From: CAVTUU01 sp045804965
Lineage (GTDB): Bacteria; Chloroflexota; Chloroflexia; Thermomicrobiales; UBA6265
Assembly: GCA_045804965.1 (NCBI GenBank)
Contig: JBJMMD010000047.1
Coordinates: 248,001 to 312,000, forward strand
Length of the DNA: 64,000 nucleotides
Reading direction: 5' to 3'
The notes under the pieces are model-generated. The model had not been told where the DNA came from and made no database searches. It worked only from the letters and a program-made list of their open reading frames with translations. Every line of letters starts with the position of its first letter. The stretch's first letter is position 1. Of this stretch, positions 8,780-17,952 are shown in pieces. The position numbers and the translations under genes were made by a program.

Positions 8780-10180
8780 TTATCTACGTTCAAGGAGAAG
8801 TTTATCCATTTCAAGTTGAACCGGCACAGGATAGTGACCCGTCAAACAGCCCGTGCAAAAACCTCTCGATGCGGCACCGATCGCCGTGAACAATCCGTCA
8901 AGTGAAAGATAGCCGATGCTGTCTGCGCCGATGAACTTTCCAATGTCGGGGACACTCATCCTGGCGGCGATTAGCTCTTCTCGACGGGCCAAATCGACGC
9001 CAAGGTAACACGGCCACATCATCGGCGGCGCATGCACGCGCATATGCACTTCCTTCGCGCCGCCGTTTCGAAGCAACTGCACGATCGGCCGGCTCGTCGT
9101 GCCGCGAACGATCGTGTCGTCCACCAGCACAACTCGCTTGCCTTCGAGCACTTCCGGCAGGGCGTTGAACTTCAGCGATACGCCCATTTCCCGTAGGTGC
9201 TGATCCGGTTGGATGAATGTACGGCCAATGTAGCGATTTTTGATCAGCGCCTCGGTATACGGCAAGCCAGATTGCCGGGCAAATCCAATTGCCGCCGGCA
9301 CTGCCGAATCCGGCAATCCAACGACAATATCGGCGTCAGCCGGCTGCTCCTTTGCCAGCTCTTCGCCCATGCGCTGACGGACGAGGTGAAGTCGTTGACC
9401 CTGAATAATGCTATCCGGCCGAGCGAAGTAGATGAGTTCAAATAGACACATCGCATGCCGAGATAGTTCTGTTGCCTTGTGCGAAACGAGACCGTCCGCA
9501 GAAATCTCGACGATTTCGCCCGGTTCAACTTCTCGTTCGAACGCGGCGCCGATCGTCATCAGGGCGCAACTCTCCGAGGCCACCACCCAGTGATCGCGAA
9601 GGCGCCCCAGACAAAGGGGTCGCACGCCGAGCGGATCGCGAACGGCAAGCAACCGGTCTTTGGCGAGAATCGCGAGACTGAACGCGCCGATCATCCTCGG
9701 CATCGCGCGCCTGATCTTCGCGACGAGGTCGTCGCCGGGACTCCGCGCGATCAGCCGCGTCAACACTTCGCTATCGGAGGTTGCGAAAAATCGTTCGCCC
9801 TTTTCTTCCAGTTCAGCTCGCAGGGCGAAGGCATTCGTCAAGTTACCGTTGTGCGCGACCGCTATCGGTCCGACCTCCGTGTCGGCAACCATTGGTCCGG
9901 CGTTGCAGGAGTTCGTTGATCCGGACGTGGAATAACGCGCGTGGCCAACGGCGACGTATCCGGGCAGATCTTCAAGGTCTTCTTCGTCGAATGCCTGACT
10001 TACGAGGCCGAGGTGGGTGCGAATCGAAATGCGGTCACCATCTGAAGCAGCAATGCCCGCACTTTCTTGGCCGCGATGTTGGAGGGCATAGAGTCCAAAA
10101 AAGGTGACTCGAGCGACATCTTCGCCTGGAGCGAAGATTCCAAAAACTCCGCACTCCTCGTGCGGTTTGTCAGACACCAT
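8780..10180 (-). CDS. purF: Amidophosphoribosyltransferase
   Basis: First enzyme of purine synthesis; forms phosphoribosylamine from PRPP and glutamine. The protein is 466 residues from the ATG at 10180, which has GGGGGAG upstream. A short propeptide precedes the nucleophile Cys10 (HEECGVFG), so N-terminal processing is expected. The PRPP loop VLVDDTIVRGTTSR is near residue 356. FCTGCLTGHYP near 443 plus the Cys in AMCLFELIYF and in MMWPCYLGVD match the four 4Fe-4S ligands of the Bacillus-type enzyme. Last pur gene before gcvT. Confidence 0.96.
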   Translation of the reverse strand: MVSDKPHEECGVFGIFAPGEDVARVTFFGLYALQHRGQESAGIAASDGDRISIRTHLGLVSQAFDEEDLEDLPGYVAVGHARYSTSGSTNSCNAGPMVADTEVGPIAVAHNGNLTNAFALRAELEEKGERFFATSDSEVLTRLIARSPGDDLVAKIRRAMPRMIGAFSLAILAKDRLLAVRDPLGVRPLCLGRLRDHWVVASESCALMTIGAAFEREVEPGEIVEISADGLVSHKATELSRHAMCLFELIYFARPDSIIQGQRLHLVRQRMGEELAKEQPADADIVVGLPDSAVPAAIGFARQSGLPYTEALIKNRYIGRTFIQPDQHLREMGVSLKFNALPEVLEGKRVVLVDDTIVRGTTSRPIVQLLRNGGAKEVHMRVHAPPMMWPCYLGVDLARREELIAARMSVPDIGKFIGADSIGYLSLDGLFTAIGAASRGFCTGCLTGHYPVPVQLEMDKLLLERR

Positions 10181-10243
10181 CGACTCCCCCGGCAGGCCGA
10201 TTCGCCAAGTTAAGTTTACCATCCAAGGTCGATTCACGCTTGC

Positions 10244-12463
10244 TCAGATCTGACCGAAAAGGGCTCGGTCGTAACTCTCCTTGGCTTGTCGCACGGAGAT
10301 ATTGCAGTCATTGCCGAGCCGTATATCGTCGCCCCCTGTTCGCCCTATAGTTCGCGCCGCAATCTGAATGTCGGCCGAGCGGCAGTGACGCAGAACTTCC
10401 TCGGCGTTGGTTTCATCACACGCGACCAAGACACGAGACGCGGCCTCTCCAAACCACCGCTCATCCCGCCTTCGTCCAGCCTGAGGCGAAAACTCGGCAC
10501 CGATCGCTACGCCAACGCCGGAAGCAATCGCCATTTCCGCGAGCGCAACGGCTATACCGCCGATTGAGGAATCATGTGCCGTTTTGACGAGCCTCTGCCC
10601 GATAAGTTGCCTCACGACTCGTTGAACTGCACATTCTTCGCGCAGATCCAAGGCAGGCGGGAAACCCGCGACCAAGCCATGAACCACGGAGAGAAATTCC
10701 GAACCTCCAATTGTTGGCTCGTCATGGCCAATAAGGATGACGACTTGATTGGCTTCCCACTTCATGGTCGCGTAAAGGCGAACATCCTCGAGCACGCCCA
10801 CGGCACCGATCGTTGGCGTCGGCAATACTGCGGCCTCGGCAGTTTCGTTGTACAAGCTCACATTCCCACTAACCACCGGAACGGAAAGCGCTTCGCAGGC
10901 TTCCGCCATGCCCGCGACTGCACGCGAGAGTTGGAAATATCCGGCTGGCTTTTCTGGATTTCCGAAATTCAGGCAATTGGTGATCGCGAGTGGCAACGCT
11001 CCAGTGCAGGAGACGTTTCGGGTCGCTTCGGCTACGGCGTGCATCGTTCCTAGCGCGGGCTCAAGCCAGCAATAGCGGGCATTGCAGTCGATTGCCGCCG
11101 CGATGCCGCGCTCGCTGCCCTTGATGCGAAGCACGGCGGCGTCTGCCTCACCGGGTGGCACGACTGTATTCGTTTGGATCGTCGAGTCGTATCGCTCAAA
11201 AATAGGACGCCGGCTTCCAACATTCGGGGATGCAAGGAGCCGAAACAAGCTTTCGCCAACCGAGAATGGCCCAGTGCCGTCTTGGATTTCTGGCAATGCG
11301 TCGAGATTCTTCTCTCTGGCTTCAACCACTCTCGGAGATTCGCGTGCGTCGCGCACGTAAGTCGGACATCCGTCCGTGAAGAGCGAAGCTAGCACATCGG
11401 CAACTATCTTGCCTCCTTCAAGTACGCGCACGCGGCCGTCGCTGGTGACGCGGCCGATGACGTTAGCATGCAACGACCAACGGTCGACGACCTCCTGAAC
11501 TCGTTCGACTGCTTCAGGTCGAACTACCAAGAGCATGCGTTCCTGGCTTTCGCTCAACATGACTTCATAAGGCGTCATCTCATCAGCTCGCCGCGGGACG
11601 TGCGCAACATCGATTTCCGCTCCTACTCCTCCTCGGCTTGCGCACTCGACTGTCGAACTCGTCAGACCGGCGGCGCCAAGATCCTGCATCGCGACGACGT
11701 CGCTTCCTTGCAGCAACTCAAGGCACGCTTCGAGCAATAGTTTTTCGAGAAATGGGTTGCCGACTTGGACGACTCCGCGATGGGACGCTTCGGGATCGTC
11801 AACCGACGCAAATGTGGCTCCGTGCAAGCCGTCCCGGCCTGTGTCTGCCCCGATTAACATGATCACATTGCCGGGTCCACTTGCCTCTGCCCGCATGATC
11901 GCGTCGTGCTCCGTGATACCAATGCACATGGCGTTCACGAGTGGATTGCCGTTGTAACTTTCATCGAAGAAGACTTCACCGCCAACGGTTGGGATGCCGA
12001 GGCAGTTGCCGTAGCCGCCGATCCCGCCGACGACGTTTTCAAAGAGATAGCGATTGCGAGGAATCTCAACGGGTCCAAAGCGGAGCGAGTCGAGAATCGC
12101 GATCGGACGCGCGCCCATCGTGAAGATGTCACGGACGATGCCGCCGACGCCAGTCGCTGCACCTTGATACGGTTCGACCGCGCTCGGGTGGTTGTGCGAC
12201 TCGACCTTAAATACCAACGCGAGCCCGTCACCAATGTCGATCGCCCCCGCGTTTTCGCCGGGACCTTGCAGCACCCAAGACGCCGACGTTGGAAGGAGTT
12301 TGAGCAACGGACGAGAGTGTTTGTAGCCGCAATGTTCGCTCCACATCGCGCCGAACATGCCGAGTTCGACATGAGTCGGTTCACGCCCAAGCTTGCTTAC
12401 GATTAATTCATATTCGTCGTCGCTCAACGCGACTTCTCGCCACTTTCCAGAGGCGATTGCCAC
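10244..12463 (-). CDS. purL: Phosphoribosylformylglycinamidine synthase subunit PurL
   Basis: ATP-dependent synthetase of the PurSQL complex, converting FGAR to FGAM. It is 739 residues, the usual small-PurL length. Diagnostic motifs are MWSEHCGYKHSR near residue 40, FKVESHNHPSAVEPYQGAATGVGG near 85 (shown as a reduced motif SHNHPSAVEP), DLGAAGLTSS near 263 and NCLNFGNPEKP near 474. The GTG at 12463 is preferred because AGAAGGAGC lies seven bases upstream; an upstream in-frame GTG lies 5' of that ribosome site. Confidence 0.95.
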   Translation of the reverse strand: MAIASGKWREVALSDDEYELIVSKLGREPTHVELGMFGAMWSEHCGYKHSRPLLKLLPTSASWVLQGPGENAGAIDIGDGLALVFKVESHNHPSAVEPYQGAATGVGGIVRDIFTMGARPIAILDSLRFGPVEIPRNRYLFENVVGGIGGYGNCLGIPTVGGEVFFDESYNGNPLVNAMCIGITEHDAIMRAEASGPGNVIMLIGADTGRDGLHGATFASVDDPEASHRGVVQVGNPFLEKLLLEACLELLQGSDVVAMQDLGAAGLTSSTVECASRGGVGAEIDVAHVPRRADEMTPYEVMLSESQERMLLVVRPEAVERVQEVVDRWSLHANVIGRVTSDGRVRVLEGGKIVADVLASLFTDGCPTYVRDARESPRVVEAREKNLDALPEIQDGTGPFSVGESLFRLLASPNVGSRRPIFERYDSTIQTNTVVPPGEADAAVLRIKGSERGIAAAIDCNARYCWLEPALGTMHAVAEATRNVSCTGALPLAITNCLNFGNPEKPAGYFQLSRAVAGMAEACEALSVPVVSGNVSLYNETAEAAVLPTPTIGAVGVLEDVRLYATMKWEANQVVILIGHDEPTIGGSEFLSVVHGLVAGFPPALDLREECAVQRVVRQLIGQRLVKTAHDSSIGGIAVALAEMAIASGVGVAIGAEFSPQAGRRRDERWFGEAASRVLVACDETNAEEVLRHCRSADIQIAARTIGRTGGDDIRLGNDCNISVRQAKESYDRALFGQI

Positions 12464-12498
12464 TTGCGGGCTCCTTCTCACCTAGGTCGTAGTTCGAT

Positions 12499-13203
12499 CT
12501 ACGCGGGAACGCTCAAAAAGTTGAGCACGGAATGCAACATTTTCAATCCATCTGCACCTCCGACCAACTCATCGGATGCGCGTTCTGGATGGGGCATGAT
12601 TCCAACGACATTTCCAGAGCGATTTGCGACTGCGGCGATGTTGTGCGCCGAACCATTGGGGTTTGACGAGGCAGTAGTATTCCCAAGTGCGTCGCAGTAG
12701 CGAGCGACGATCTGACCTTGTGCTTCGAGCCGCTCAACGTCCTCGCTCGAAGCGAAGTAGCAGCCCTCGCCGTTGGCGATCGGCAACCGCAGCACGTCGC
12801 GCTCGTCAAAGTCTCTCGTCCAAGCGGTCGAAGACTTTTCGATTCGAACATGGAGCCATTGGCATTGAAACGATAGGGATTTGTTTCGCAACAGAGCGCC
12901 TGGGAGAAGATGTGCTTCCGCGAGGATCTGGAATCCGTTGCAAATGCCAAGCACCGGACCGCCCGACTCAGCGAACACTTTCAGCGACTGCATGACCGGC
13001 GCAAACCGTGCAATCGCGCCGCACCGCAAGTAATCCCCATAGGAGAAACCGCCTGGCAAAATGATTGCTGCAAAATCACTCAGATCAGTTTCTCGATAGT
13101 CGATCAGTCGGGCCGGAACACCTAGACTCGACGAGACGGCGTGGAGCGCGTCGTGGTCACCGTTGCTTCCGGGGAAGGAGATGACGCCGATGTTGAATCC
13201 CAT
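12499..13203 (-). CDS. purQ: Phosphoribosylformylglycinamidine synthase subunit PurQ
   Basis: Class I glutamine amidotransferase subunit (234 residues) that feeds ammonia to PurL. The start MGFNIGVISFPGSNGDHD is family-typical; the nucleophile is in VLGICNGFQIL near residue 85, and the His/Glu pair is in MPHPERASDE near the C-terminus. The ATG lies two bases after the purS stop, with AGGAGTAGGC upstream. A longer frame exists but overlaps purS. Confidence 0.96.
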   Translation of the reverse strand: MGFNIGVISFPGSNGDHDALHAVSSSLGVPARLIDYRETDLSDFAAIILPGGFSYGDYLRCGAIARFAPVMQSLKVFAESGGPVLGICNGFQILAEAHLLPGALLRNKSLSFQCQWLHVRIEKSSTAWTRDFDERDVLRLPIANGEGCYFASSEDVERLEAQGQIVARYCDALGNTTASSNPNGSAHNIAAVANRSGNVVGIMPHPERASDELVGGADGLKMLHSVLNFLSVPA

Positions 13204-13205
13204 GC

Positions 13206-13481
13206 CTACTCCTGCGCTTGAGCCGGCTCGATTACGATTTGGTAGGCCTCGATTACTGGATTCGCAAGTAATTGATCGCACATTTTCGTAACCGATTGTC
13301 GCGCGGCAGCTTCATCACTCGCGCGGACTACTACTTGGAAGAGCCGTCCAGCCGTGACGTGCTTTACGTTCGCGTAACCGAGCGAACCCAAACCACCGAG
13401 GATAGCCTCGCCCTCGGGATCGTTCACTCCTTCCTTGGGAAGGACGATGACTTCGGCTCGCCACGTGGTCAACTCATTCAT
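13206..13481 (-). CDS. purS: Phosphoribosylformylglycinamidine synthase subunit PurS
   Basis: Small bridging subunit of FGAM synthase, 91 residues. KEGVNDPEGEAI near residue 16 and the VTAGRLFQV strand are typical. It dimerises and docks PurQ on PurL. The C-terminus EPAQAQE is slightly longer than average. Its stop nearly abuts the purQ start, consistent with stoichiometric expression. Confidence 0.95.
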   Translation of the reverse strand: MNELTTWRAEVIVLPKEGVNDPEGEAILGGLGSLGYANVKHVTAGRLFQVVVRASDEAAARQSVTKMCDQLLANPVIEAYQIVIEPAQAQE

Positions 13482-13495
13482 CGTTCATCGTGTCG

Positions 13496-14395
13496 TTACG
13501 AATCCAATCTCAACGTTGACCCCGTGAGACGTTTGAAGGCTTCGTGGTACCGGCGGGCGGTCCCGGCAATGACATCTGGCGGAAGCTCAGGTCCAGGCGA
13601 CTGCTTATCCCAACCAACACTCGTCAACCAGTCGCGGACATATTGCTTGTCAAAACTGGGTTGGTCGTGACCGGGCTCATAAGAGCCCGCATCCCAAAAT
13701 CTTGAACTGTCAGGCGTGACCATTTCGTCAATCAGGATCAATTCACCATCGATCCAGCCAAACTCGAATTTCGTATCGGCGACGATGATGCCATGTCTCG
13801 AGGCGACATCGGCGGCGGCCTGATAGAGCATCCTACTCGCCAGTTCAAGGTTCAAGGCGAGATCAGGACCGACGAGGTTCGCAAGCGCGGCGGGGGAAAT
13901 ATTCTCGTCATGTCCCGAGTCGTTCTTGATCGCGGGCGTGAACAGCGGCTCCGGCAATCGTTCAGCGTGATGCAGGTTTTCACGCAACTTCTCACCGCAA
14001 ACAGTGCCCAGTTTCGAATACTCCGCCCAGGCAGAGCCGGCAAGAAAGCCGCGAACGACGCACTCAATGTCGATCCGTTCCGCTTTGCGGACAATCATTC
14101 CTCGTCCACGTAGCTGATCGGCGTGGCGGTGCAACGACGGGGGGAACTCACGCACGTCTGCGGTGATGAGATGGTTGGGCACGAGTTCACTCGTCCGCCG
14201 AAACCAAAATCGAGAAATCTGGGTAAGGATGGCGCCTTTCAGGGGAACGGTGGACGGCAAAACAACGTCGTACGCGGAAATACGATCGCTTGCGACCATG
14301 AGCAGAGACTCGCCAAGATCATAGGTGTCGCGGACTTTTCCTCGACGATAAAGAGGCAAGCCATCCAGCAACGTTTCACGAACCGCCTGAATCAC
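13496..14395 (-). CDS. purC: Phosphoribosylaminoimidazole-succinocarboxamide synthase
   Basis: Joins CAIR and aspartate to SAICAR. The preferred start is the GTG at 14395 (299 residues, IQAVRETLLDGLPLYRRGKV), which lies just after the purB stop with GAAGGGA ten bases upstream; an open frame extends 23 codons into purB. RGKVRDTYDLG near residue 18, SDRISAYDVVLP near 37 and DTKFEFGWIDGELILIDE near 200 are the family signatures. It belongs to the long, about 300-residue PurC type. Confidence 0.94.
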   Translation of the reverse strand: MIQAVRETLLDGLPLYRRGKVRDTYDLGESLLMVASDRISAYDVVLPSTVPLKGAILTQISRFWFRRTSELVPNHLITADVREFPPSLHRHADQLRGRGMIVRKAERIDIECVVRGFLAGSAWAEYSKLGTVCGEKLRENLHHAERLPEPLFTPAIKNDSGHDENISPAALANLVGPDLALNLELASRMLYQAAADVASRHGIIVADTKFEFGWIDGELILIDEMVTPDSSRFWDAGSYEPGHDQPSFDKQYVRDWLTSVGWDKQSPGPELPPDVIAGTARRYHEAFKRLTGSTLRLDS

Positions 14396-14399
14396 GCTC

Positions 14400-15731
14400 T
14401 CATGTTCCCTTCGCAAGAATCGGCTGAGGTTGAAGTAGACCCAAGCGGTCGAAAATTTCGTCAACGTGCTTCAGTTGGTCGCGCGGCTCGAAGAGCCTTA
14501 GCATTTCATCTGGCTGAACAAGTTTGGCAACCTCAGGATCGCCGAGCAATAGGTCGATGAATGAATCACCGCCATCCCACGCAGCCATCGCATGGCGCTG
14601 AATCAACCTGTAAGCGTTCTGCCGATCCATCCCGGCTTCCACGAGGGCTAATAGGACGGCCTGTGAATAGATCAAAGCGCCGCTCGAGTCAAGGTTGGCT
14701 CGCATGCGCTCGGGATAGACCACCAAATGCTCGATCAGTTCGGTAACCAGGTCGAGCATGTAGTCAAGTAAAATGCACGCGTCCGGAAAAATTACGCGCT
14801 CAGTTGAACTGTGGCTGATGTCTCGCTCATGCCACAATGCGACGTTCTCTCCGGCGGTAACCGCATAGCCGCGAAGCAGGCGGGCAAGGCCTGAGACCCG
14901 CTCCGATTCGTGCGGATTGCGTTTATGCGGCATCGCCGACGAACCCTGATTTCCAGGCTTGAACGGCTCTTCGGCTTCCCGAATTTCGGTCCGTTGCAAA
15001 TGCCGAATTTCGACCGCGATTTTCTCGAGAGTTGAGCCAATACCGGCGAGCACAGAGAGAAAAAACGCATGTCGGTCGCGTTGAAGGATTTGCGTTGAGG
15101 CGGCCGCAGCGCTTAAGCCAAGTTCAGCGCTGACCTCGATTTCAAGGTCTGGCGGAATGTGCGCGTGTGTACCAACCGCGCCCGAAAACTTGCCCACGGC
15201 CATGTCTTCACGAGCGAGATCGAGGCGGCGGCGGTGGCGCCGCAACTCGTCATACCAGACAGCGAGCTTTAGTCCGAACGTCGTCGGTTCCGCGTGAACT
15301 CCATGCGTTCGACCGACCATAACGGTTTGCCGGTGCGCAATCGCTTGCTTGCCAACGACGTCGATCAGCCGTTGCAGATCGACATCGAGCAATCTCCCAG
15401 CTTCAGTCGTCATCATCGAAAGCGCCGTGTCGACAACGTCTGAGCTTGTAAGTCCAAGATGAATGAAACGGGCGGCGACCCCAGCGGTTTCACTTGTCGC
15501 GCGAAGAAAGGCAATGACATCGTGGTCGGTCTCGCGCTCGATCTCCTGCATGCGTTCGAGTGAACATGATGCCGCACGGATTGATGCGATTGCCCAATCT
15601 GGTATCTGGCCGCGCCGATACCACGCCTCACAAACTGCCTTCTCGACGGCGAGCCAAGTCGCGATCTTTCGCTCGTCGCTCCAAACAGCGCCCATCTCGG
15701 CTCTGGTGTAGCGACCGATCAATGCCCACAT
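14400..15731 (-). CDS. purB: Adenylosuccinate lyase
   Basis: Catalyses two beta-eliminations in purine synthesis (SAICAR to AICAR, adenylosuccinate to AMP). The protein is 443 residues from the ATG giving MWALIGRYTRAEMG. HLGLTSSDVVDTALS near residue 85, GRTHGVHAEPTTFG near 140 and the signature QGSSAMPHKRNPHESE near 260 are visible. A weak GAAGG lies directly before the start. It is the promoter-proximal gene of the pur-gcv run and diverges from the glmS leader. Confidence 0.95.
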   Translation of the reverse strand: MWALIGRYTRAEMGAVWSDERKIATWLAVEKAVCEAWYRRGQIPDWAIASIRAASCSLERMQEIERETDHDVIAFLRATSETAGVAARFIHLGLTSSDVVDTALSMMTTEAGRLLDVDLQRLIDVVGKQAIAHRQTVMVGRTHGVHAEPTTFGLKLAVWYDELRRHRRRLDLAREDMAVGKFSGAVGTHAHIPPDLEIEVSAELGLSAAAASTQILQRDRHAFFLSVLAGIGSTLEKIAVEIRHLQRTEIREAEEPFKPGNQGSSAMPHKRNPHESERVSGLARLLRGYAVTAGENVALWHERDISHSSTERVIFPDACILLDYMLDLVTELIEHLVVYPERMRANLDSSGALIYSQAVLLALVEAGMDRQNAYRLIQRHAMAAWDGGDSFIDLLLGDPEVAKLVQPDEMLRLFEPRDQLKHVDEIFDRLGLLQPQPILAKGT

Positions 15732-15793
15732 CCTTCGGTGGAAACGAAACAATGCCCCAAAACCTGATTGGTTCGAAAGTATAGTGCAACCCA

Positions 15794-15822
15794 TTGTGAC
15801 TGGAGGTCAACAAGCGTAGAAT
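15794..15822 (+). promoter_or_regulatory. Sigma-70-like promoter for the glmS leader
   Basis: TTGTGA at 15794-15799 and TAGAAT at 15817-15822 are separated by exactly 17 bp. The predicted start near 15829 places about 45 nt before the ribozyme cleavage site. A minus-strand TATACT at 15778-15783 could serve purB, so the two promoters would be back to back. Confidence 0.7.
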
Positions 15823-15863
15823 CAAGGCATTCGCGGTTGATCGGTAAGGAGTCCTAGAAATCG

Positions 15864-16016
15864 GTATCTATGAGCGCCGGGACTCGCGCGGAGGACGCGA
15901 GTTGACGAGGCGGAGGTCGATCGAACCATTCGGCGGGTGACCTCCCGGCTGGCACGGTCGTCATGATCGAGGCAAACGAACGGGGCGACCCGTTCACAAA
16001 GATCGATCAGCGTGCG
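15864..16016 (+). ncRNA. glmS self-cleaving ribozyme/riboswitch (glucosamine-6-phosphate)
   Basis: The leader of glmS carries the conserved glmS ribozyme core. GCGCC begins at 15874, with predicted cleavage between A15873 and G15874. A helix ACTCGCG (15882-15888)/CGCGAGT (15896-15902) is followed by the invariant TTGACGAGG (15902-15910). GATCGAACC and then TTCGGCGGGTGACCTCCCGG (about 15930-15948) match the known core of Bacillus and Thermoanaerobacter ribozymes. A 3' domain pairs TGATCGA (15964-15970) with TCGATCA (16003-16009), enclosing GAACGGG-GCGA-CCCGTTC with a GNRA loop. In this class glucosamine-6-phosphate is the cofactor for cleavage, which lowers glmS mRNA. The gene start is 167 nt downstream. 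Exact ends are approximate. Confidence 0.93.
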
Positions 16017-16182
16017 ATTGGTCCGTCTACGCGCTCCCACCAACCGCAATACAACAACTCGTTCGACGCTTCCCGCTGGATCGCTTGCTCGCATCAACGA
16101 TCCGCTGAATTCATTGCGGCCCTGCGTACGTTCCCGCACGACTAACTCGCATGGGTTCCATATATCGAAGGAATCTACCACT

Positions 16183-17952
16183 ATGTGCGGCATTTATGGC
16201 TACGTCGGCGAACCAAAAGATCTGGGAACCATCGTCCTCGAAGCACTCAAGACTCTGGAATATCGAGGCTACGACTCCTGGGGCGTAGGGATCGCGGTCA
16301 ACAATCACATTGAAATCGAGAAACAGCCCGGCAAAATCGGTCAAGCGACCGTCGAATTGCCGTCGGCAGACATGGGTTTTGGCCATACCCGCTGGGCGAC
16401 GCACGGGGGCGTGAACGGTGCAAACGCCCATCCGCATCTCGATTGCACAGGCAAACTCGCGGTCATCCACAACGGCATTGTCGAGAACTTCCGCAGCCTG
16501 CGCGATGAGCTCATGCAAGCGGGACACTCATTTCGCTCCGAGACTGATAGTGAGGTCATCGCCCACCTTATCGAAGAGGAAATGTCAGTCAATGGCGACG
16601 ACTTGTTGCCGGCGTTTCGTCGCTCGATTTCGCGAATCGAAGGACTGAATGCAGTTATCGCCATGGATTGCCGAGCCCGAGAAATGGTGGCGGCGAAAAC
16701 GGTCTCGCCGCTGGTCGTTGGCGCGGGCGTCGATGGAGCACTTATCGCCTCGGATGCAATCGCGCTTCGCGGTCAAGCATCAAAAGTTCTTTATCTTGAG
16801 GACGACCAAATTGTGCGTCTTGGCCACCTAGGCGTACAGCTTTATGACCGCGACACGTTGAAAGAAATTCGGGCTGATTTCGTGCCCCTACAGATTGGCG
16901 AGGCGGACCTCGATCTTGGCGGCCATGCGCACTTCATGGCGAAGGAGATGGCGGAGCAGCCCGCTGTTCTCGAGCGCATCGCGAATGAGAAATCAGCCGC
17001 TATCACAGCCCTCGCTGAAGCCATTTTCGAGTCATATGGCACGTTCTTTGTGGGTTGCGGCACCGCTTCCTACGCCGCGTTGACCGGCTCCTATTTGTTT
17101 TCGAGAATCGCGTCAAGGCACGTTAATTTCGTCGTTGGATCTGAGTTCAAGTATCACGAACACTTCTTGACGCCGCGGAGTCTCGTCGTTGCCCTTTCCC
17201 AAAGCGGCGAAACCGCCGACATCATCGAAGGGATGCTCGCCGCTCGACAGCGCGGAGCGCGGATGGGCGCGCTTGTCAACGTGCGTCACTCGACGCTCGA
17301 CCGCATGGTCGACCTCCGCGTCCATCTCGACGCAGGCCCTGAGCAATGCGTCCTCTCGACAAAGGCATATACCGCGAAGGTCGCAGTTCTCTTGCTGGCC
17401 GCGTACGCGGTTTATGGGGATCTCGAGGCGGGTCGTAAGCTCATATTGGACGCCGCCGAGGGGTTGCGTGAGATGCTCGCTGATGGTTGGGCGTGCCGCA
17501 TCCACGACGTTGCGCAGGAGATCTGCCAAGCGGAACGCCTCTTTGTTATCGGCCGGGGACTCTCGTATCCTACTGCGCTCGAAGCGGCGTTGAAAATCAA
17601 AGAAGTCAGTTACATCCACGCCGAAGGCTTCGCCGGCGGCGAGCTGAAGCACGGGGTGATCGCACTGATCACTCCGGGCACGCCATGTGTGGTCTACGCG
17701 CCCCGCGACGAAACGAGGGCCGACATTCTTTCGGGTGCGATGGAGCTCAAGAGTCGCGGCGGTTTCATCATCGGCATTGGTCCGGACGACGATCCGGTGT
17801 TCGATGTTCATCTGCCGACACCCGATGTTGGCAATGCGTCACCAATTGTTCAGGCACTGCCGGCACAGATGCTCGGCTATCGTACCGCCCTGTTACGCGG
17901 GAACGATCCCGATAAGCCACGCAATCTTGCTAAGAGCGTCACCGTTAAGTGA
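16183..17952 (+). CDS. glmS: Glutamine--fructose-6-phosphate aminotransferase (isomerizing)
   Basis: Makes glucosamine-6-phosphate from fructose-6-phosphate and glutamine, the entry step to UDP-GlcNAc. The protein is 589 residues starting MCGIYGYVG, with Cys2 as the nucleophile after Met removal. FGHTRWATHGG near residue 66 and LAVIHNGIVENF near 93 belong to the class II amidotransferase domain; two SIS domains follow (VGCGTASYAA near 288, SQSGETADI near 336) with the C-terminal KPRNLAKSVTVK. AAGGAA lies about ten bases upstream. Regulation by the upstream ribozyme is expected. The stop overlaps the GTG of the next gene by four bases. Confidence 0.97.
   Translation: MCGIYGYVGEPKDLGTIVLEALKTLEYRGYDSWGVGIAVNNHIEIEKQPGKIGQATVELPSADMGFGHTRWATHGGVNGANAHPHLDCTGKLAVIHNGIVENFRSLRDELMQAGHSFRSETDSEVIAHLIEEEMSVNGDDLLPAFRRSISRIEGLNAVIAMDCRAREMVAAKTVSPLVVGAGVDGALIASDAIALRGQASKVLYLEDDQIVRLGHLGVQLYDRDTLKEIRADFVPLQIGEADLDLGGHAHFMAKEMAEQPAVLERIANEKSAAITALAEAIFESYGTFFVGCGTASYAALTGSYLFSRIASRHVNFVVGSEFKYHEHFLTPRSLVVALSQSGETADIIEGMLAARQRGARMGALVNVRHSTLDRMVDLRVHLDAGPEQCVLSTKAYTAKVAVLLLAAYAVYGDLEAGRKLILDAAEGLREMLADGWACRIHDVAQEICQAERLFVIGRGLSYPTALEAALKIKEVSYIHAEGFAGGELKHGVIALITPGTPCVVYAPRDETRADILSGAMELKSRGGFIIGIGPDDDPVFDVHLPTPDVGNASPIVQALPAQMLGYRTALLRGNDPDKPRNLAKSVTVK

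Noticed and set aside
9530..9542. LexA-like GTTCGAAC sequence inside purF
   Set aside because: It lacks the four-base spacer of GAAC-N4-GTTC and lies within a coding region.
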